A DNA stretch of 64,000 nucleotides, from contig JADFDM010000010.1 in NCBI GenBank assembly GCA_018262795.1, positions 62,001-126,000 on the forward strand. The letters run 5' to 3'. Below the pieces are notes generated by a model. That model had not been told where the DNA came from, did no database searches, and was given only the letters and a program-made list of their open reading frames with translations. The position numbers were made by a program, and so were the translations under genes. The DNA comes from Sphingobacteriales bacterium (GTDB lineage Bacteria; Bacteroidota; Bacteroidia; Chitinophagales; LD1). Below are positions 61,166 to 64,000 of the stretch, one piece after another (positions within the stretch are counted from its first letter, which is position 1; the number at the start of each line of letters is the position of its first letter).

Positions 61166-61917
61166 CGTAGTTTGAGTTTAATAGCCCGAAAATACTTTTG
61201 AAAAACTTCGCGGCTTTGATGATAACAAATAGTAAAGCCCACTGCTCCATCGGTGAACCCAAGTTTGAAAAAATAGTTGCGCATAAACTTAAACGGAGCG
61301 CTGAAAAGCATTTTGGGCAGCAGCCATAGCACGCTTCGCTGTTTGAGATGTTGTGCGCTGATGGCGGCAAATTTCTCGCGCTGTTCTAAAAATGATTCAC
61401 GAGTGGGATAGGTGTAGTGCAGAATATCTCCGGCTAAGTGTCGAAGGGATCCCCCCGCCTTGAGTTCAAACTTATCATGCGGATTAATACCTGCCCATTC
61501 CCCTTTGTTTCGGTTCCACAAGCGCAACTTGGTATCGGGGTACCAACCACAGGTTTTTATCGCACGCTCGCAATAAAAGTTTAAGCGATTCATGGTGTAG
61601 CCGTCTGCATCAAAATCTTTCTTCAAAGCCGCAATAGCTTGCTTCAGTGTTTCGCTAAGCGCCTCATCAGCATCTAATGAAAGCACATAATCAAACATCG
61701 CCTGCTCCTTTGCCCAGTTCTTTTGCTGTATATGTCCTTCAAAAATATGCTGCACTACCTTGGCTCCGTTTTCTTCTGCAATTTGCTTGGTGCAATCGGT
61801 CGAGAAAGAATCTACCACTACTATTTCATCGGCAATACCTTTTACCGAAGCAATACATCGCTCTATTTGCGTTTCCTCATTTCCCGCAATAATGACTACC
61901 GAAAGTTTATTCTTCAT
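61162..61917 (-). CDS. WaaE/KdtX-like family 2 glycosyltransferase
   Basis: This 251-aa GT2 has LSVVIIAGNEETQIERCIAS, EIVVVDSFSTDCTKQIAEEN and LSLDADEAL, followed by RLNFYCERAIKTCGWYPD and RLWNRNKGEW, typical of the WaaE/KdtX group that adds glucose or another hexose to the LPS inner core. A hydrophobic C-terminal stretch could anchor it to the membrane. It overlaps the ligase-like gene by 11 nt. Confidence 0.88.
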   Translation of the reverse strand: MKNKLSVVIIAGNEETQIERCIASVKGIADEIVVVDSFSTDCTKQIAEENGAKVVQHIFEGHIQQKNWAKEQAMFDYVLSLDADEALSETLKQAIAALKKDFDADGYTMNRLNFYCERAIKTCGWYPDTKLRLWNRNKGEWAGINPHDKFELKAGGSLRHLAGDILHYTYPTRESFLEQREKFAAISAQHLKQRSVLWLLPKMLFSAPFKFMRNYFFKLGFTDGAVGFTICYHQSREVFQKYFRAIKLKLR

Positions 61918-63151
61918 GCCCCCACTGATTCATCATCAATAAAAGAAAGATAAGGTAAAAGCCGGTGCCCATTTGCTCTTCGAGACTGTGTTCGGTAAAG
62001 AAGGAAGAGAAAAGGCTTAATGAAAAAACCACCGCCAGCCAATGGCGATACAAGCCGGTAATAAAAAAGGGAACAAAAAATGCGATTAGAAAAAGTATGA
62101 AACCGATACTGCCGGTGGTGGCCAGCACCCAAATAAACTGATTGTGCGGAAGGCGATAGTTTGCGGTAGAAACCAAAGGGTAATCGCGTTGATACAAAGA
62201 GGTGCATTCCGCCTGCAAATCTCCGGCACCACATCCAATAAGCGGATATTGCTGCCAAATGGTTAATCCAATTTTCATGGAAGCCAATCGCATGGCATCG
62301 CTGTTGTCGTTTATCTCGCCCTTGCTATACTCTCCCACATCGTACCGCATGTAGCTAATTTTATTGTGCAGGCTGGGAACTAAAAAATAAGCTGCAATAG
62401 GAACCGAAACCGATAGAGCAATAATCGCTGTACCGATCACAAACTTTTTTTCAGTCACCATAAAGCGAACGGCCAAATACAACAGCCCGATATAAAGAGC
62501 CACTAAGCCGCTTCTCACGCTCAAAATGTGCAAAGCAACGAAAGCTACACCCGATAGAAATAGCTGTAGATATTTTTCTTTGGGATGGAACAGAAAAAGT
62601 TTTTGTTGCAGCAGATAAATGCCACAGAAAAAAGAGAAGCACAGCATCAGCGAATAGCGGATGTGGCTGAACGGAATGTCCAGCGCACTGCCGCGCAGAA
62701 ACGATTCGGTAATGGCAGCGTAATTGCTGTAATAGCCAAAGAGAATAACAATGGTGCTCACACAAAAGGTAAGCATAAAGCCATAGAGAATCAGCGTAAA
62801 AGATTTTTTGCTTAGTTGTTTTAATCCTGCAAAAGCGATGGGCAGCACGAGATAAGGGAGTTTAATGCGCACCCATTTCAGCCAGTCGGCTTTATCCGCT
62901 GAGTAAAGCCCCGAAAGCAACACTATGAAAAAGAAGAAGGAAAGAATCCAAAGTTCCGGACACTTAAAGTAACGCAAAAAAATTTTGGGCGGCTGATGTA
63001 TAAGTGGTGCTATTATTAGAACTATCATGCCAATGCTCACCAAAGCACGAGAGCAGGTAAAGCCTATAAAAATCAATAGACAGGCCACCACCGCCAGCGC
63101 ATTCGCAAGATTATCAGAAAGGAATTGTTTGGTATAAACGCGGATATTCAC
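61907..63151 (-). CDS. O-antigen ligase/polymerase-like membrane protein (Wzy_C)
   Basis: This 414-aa protein has about eleven hydrophobic helices. A large periplasmic loop (about 255-345) holds MRLASMKIGLTIWQQYPLIG and RLPHNQFIWVLATTGSIGF, the Wzy_C signature with the conserved Arg and His. Such proteins join O-antigen to lipid A-core (WaaL) or polymerise units. With a core-type transferase downstream, ligase function is somewhat more likely. It is the first gene of its operon and divergent from meaB. Confidence 0.85.
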   Translation of the reverse strand: MNIRVYTKQFLSDNLANALAVVACLLIFIGFTCSRALVSIGMIVLIIAPLIHQPPKIFLRYFKCPELWILSFFFFIVLLSGLYSADKADWLKWVRIKLPYLVLPIAFAGLKQLSKKSFTLILYGFMLTFCVSTIVILFGYYSNYAAITESFLRGSALDIPFSHIRYSLMLCFSFFCGIYLLQQKLFLFHPKEKYLQLFLSGVAFVALHILSVRSGLVALYIGLLYLAVRFMVTEKKFVIGTAIIALSVSVPIAAYFLVPSLHNKISYMRYDVGEYSKGEINDNSDAMRLASMKIGLTIWQQYPLIGCGAGDLQAECTSLYQRDYPLVSTANYRLPHNQFIWVLATTGSIGFILFLIAFFVPFFITGLYRHWLAVVFSLSLFSSFFTEHSLEEQMGTGFYLIFLLLMMNQWGHEE

Positions 63152-63233
63152 GGATGGAGTAAAAACTGTTTATTATTCACCGGTATCTCTCATATCTTCA
63201 CCCACAAACATACAAGAGTTGAGCAGTAAAACG

Positions 63234-64000
63234 ATGGATGATTATAAAACACTGGCTCGTACCATTTCATTAGTGGAAAACGAAGCGGAAGGCTTTGAAA
63301 AGGTTCTTCAGCAACTGCAACCTAAGCCTATACCGATAATCGGATTTACAGGTCCTCCGGGAGCCGGTAAAAGCACGCTGCTAAACGCAGTGGTGGAAGT
63401 TTTATTGGCAGGTGGAAAGAAAATAGGATTGATATTGGTAGATCCTTCCTCTCCGTTCAACTTCGGTGCGCTTTTGGGTGACCGCCTCCGACTCACCGCT
63501 CACTTTACGCATCCGAATCTGTTTATCCGTTCCATTGCTACACGCGGATCGCTGGGTGGCTTGAGCGATAAAATCATTGAAATCAGCGAAGTAATGGCGA
63601 GCTATCCCTTCGATTATATTTTTATTGAAACCGTAGGCGTAGGGCAAAGCGAAGTAGAGATAGCCGGCTTGGCCGACATCACCGTAGTTATTCTTGTTCC
63701 CGAGTCAGGTGATTCTGTGCAGGCTATGAAAGCCGGGTTGATGGAAATTGCCGATGTATTTGTCATTAATAAAGCAGATAGAGCCGATGCGGATATTGTG
63801 GCTAATTCTCTTTCGCATCAGTTGCGGATGAATGGCAAAACTGACATTCCGATTTTAAAAACGGTAGCTGTAGAATCAAAAGGAATCAAAGAATTGCTGA
63901 ACGCGATTGCCAATATTCATCAATCAAATAGAAACCCGGAACGAAAACAAATGCTGATGGCAGAGAAAGCACTGCGAATAATTGCCAAACACAAAATGAA
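63234..64000 (+). CDS. meaB: Methylmalonyl-CoA mutase-associated GTPase MeaB (3' truncated by window)
   Basis: The frame is open from the ATG at 63234 to the window end, with about 255 residues seen. The G3E-type P-loop GPPGAGKST lies near 43-51, followed by LVDPSSPFNFGALLGDR, FIETVGVGQSEVE and the guanine-binding NKAD. MeaB guards and reloads adenosylcobalamin in methylmalonyl-CoA mutase. The mutase genes are probably close by, outside the window. Only the C-terminal dimerisation region is missing. Confidence 0.93.
   Translation, partial: MDDYKTLARTISLVENEAEGFEKVLQQLQPKPIPIIGFTGPPGAGKSTLLNAVVEVLLAGGKKIGLILVDPSSPFNFGALLGDRLRLTAHFTHPNLFIRSIATRGSLGGLSDKIIEISEVMASYPFDYIFIETVGVGQSEVEIAGLADITVVILVPESGDSVQAMKAGLMEIADVFVINKADRADADIVANSLSHQLRMNGKTDIPILKTVAVESKGIKELLNAIANIHQSNRNPERKQMLMAEKALRIIAKHKM

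Overview
The window looks like a chromosomal segment of a Bacteroidota bacterium, probably a Chitinophagales/Sphingobacteriales-type lineage (inference). Reasons: a protein with a type IX secretion C-terminal sorting domain, candidate promoters with TAnnTTTG-like -7 elements, few Shine-Dalgarno sequences, Bacteroidota-style outer-membrane and polysaccharide genes, and a type V-A CRISPR-Cas locus. It is cut at both ends: an RND efflux pump gene enters from the left and a meaB GTPase gene leaves on the right.

Layout. 1-4700: RND/TolC efflux genes, a small secreted CBM9-like protein and dps. 5060-11060: an integron-like island. A decayed tyrosine recombinase is followed, on the minus strand, by an attI-like region and three gene cassettes. 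Each cassette is bounded by a 9-bp start sequence exactly complementary to the R'' end of its own attC-like site. The cassettes carry a CBASS-like operon (two CD-NTase-like nucleotidyltransferases around an S-4TM-like membrane protein), a DUF262/DUF1524 HNH protein and an orphan lipoprotein. 11150-21480: mostly core genes (TSUP transporter, CapA-like protein with a SPOR-like tail, coaX, outer-membrane barrel, lptC, a T9SS cargo protein, amidase, VOC protein).

21666-31927: a complete type V-A locus on the minus strand, in transcription order cas12a, cas4, cas1, cas2, leader, array. By hand count the array has 68 repeats and 67 spacers, and all catalytic residues I looked for are present. Between cas12a and cas4 lie three things a standard V-A locus does not need: a stop-interrupted remnant of a second cas4, a copy of a leader motif, and a single diverged CRISPR repeat ending 4 nt before the cas4 start codon. 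Only the Cas12a handle of that repeat is conserved. This suggests an earlier tandem duplication that decayed, and possibly an RNA-level control element for the adaptation genes.

32633-35602 is a GH3/beta-lactamase-fold fusion. 35651-51281 (minus) and 51326-58826 (plus) form a large surface-polysaccharide locus: glycosyltransferases, nucleotide-sugar enzymes (rfbF, RmlC/RmlD-like, epimerases), an L-2-hydroxyglutarate oxidase-like flavoprotein, Wzm/Wzt ABC exporter, a polymerase-like membrane protein, asparagine synthase, Wza/Wzc and a WecA-like initiating transferase. 58986-63151 holds a YkuK-like protein, a PepSY-like protein, two more glycosyltransferases and an O-antigen ligase-like protein. 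meaB begins at 63234. No tRNA or rRNA gene was recognised.
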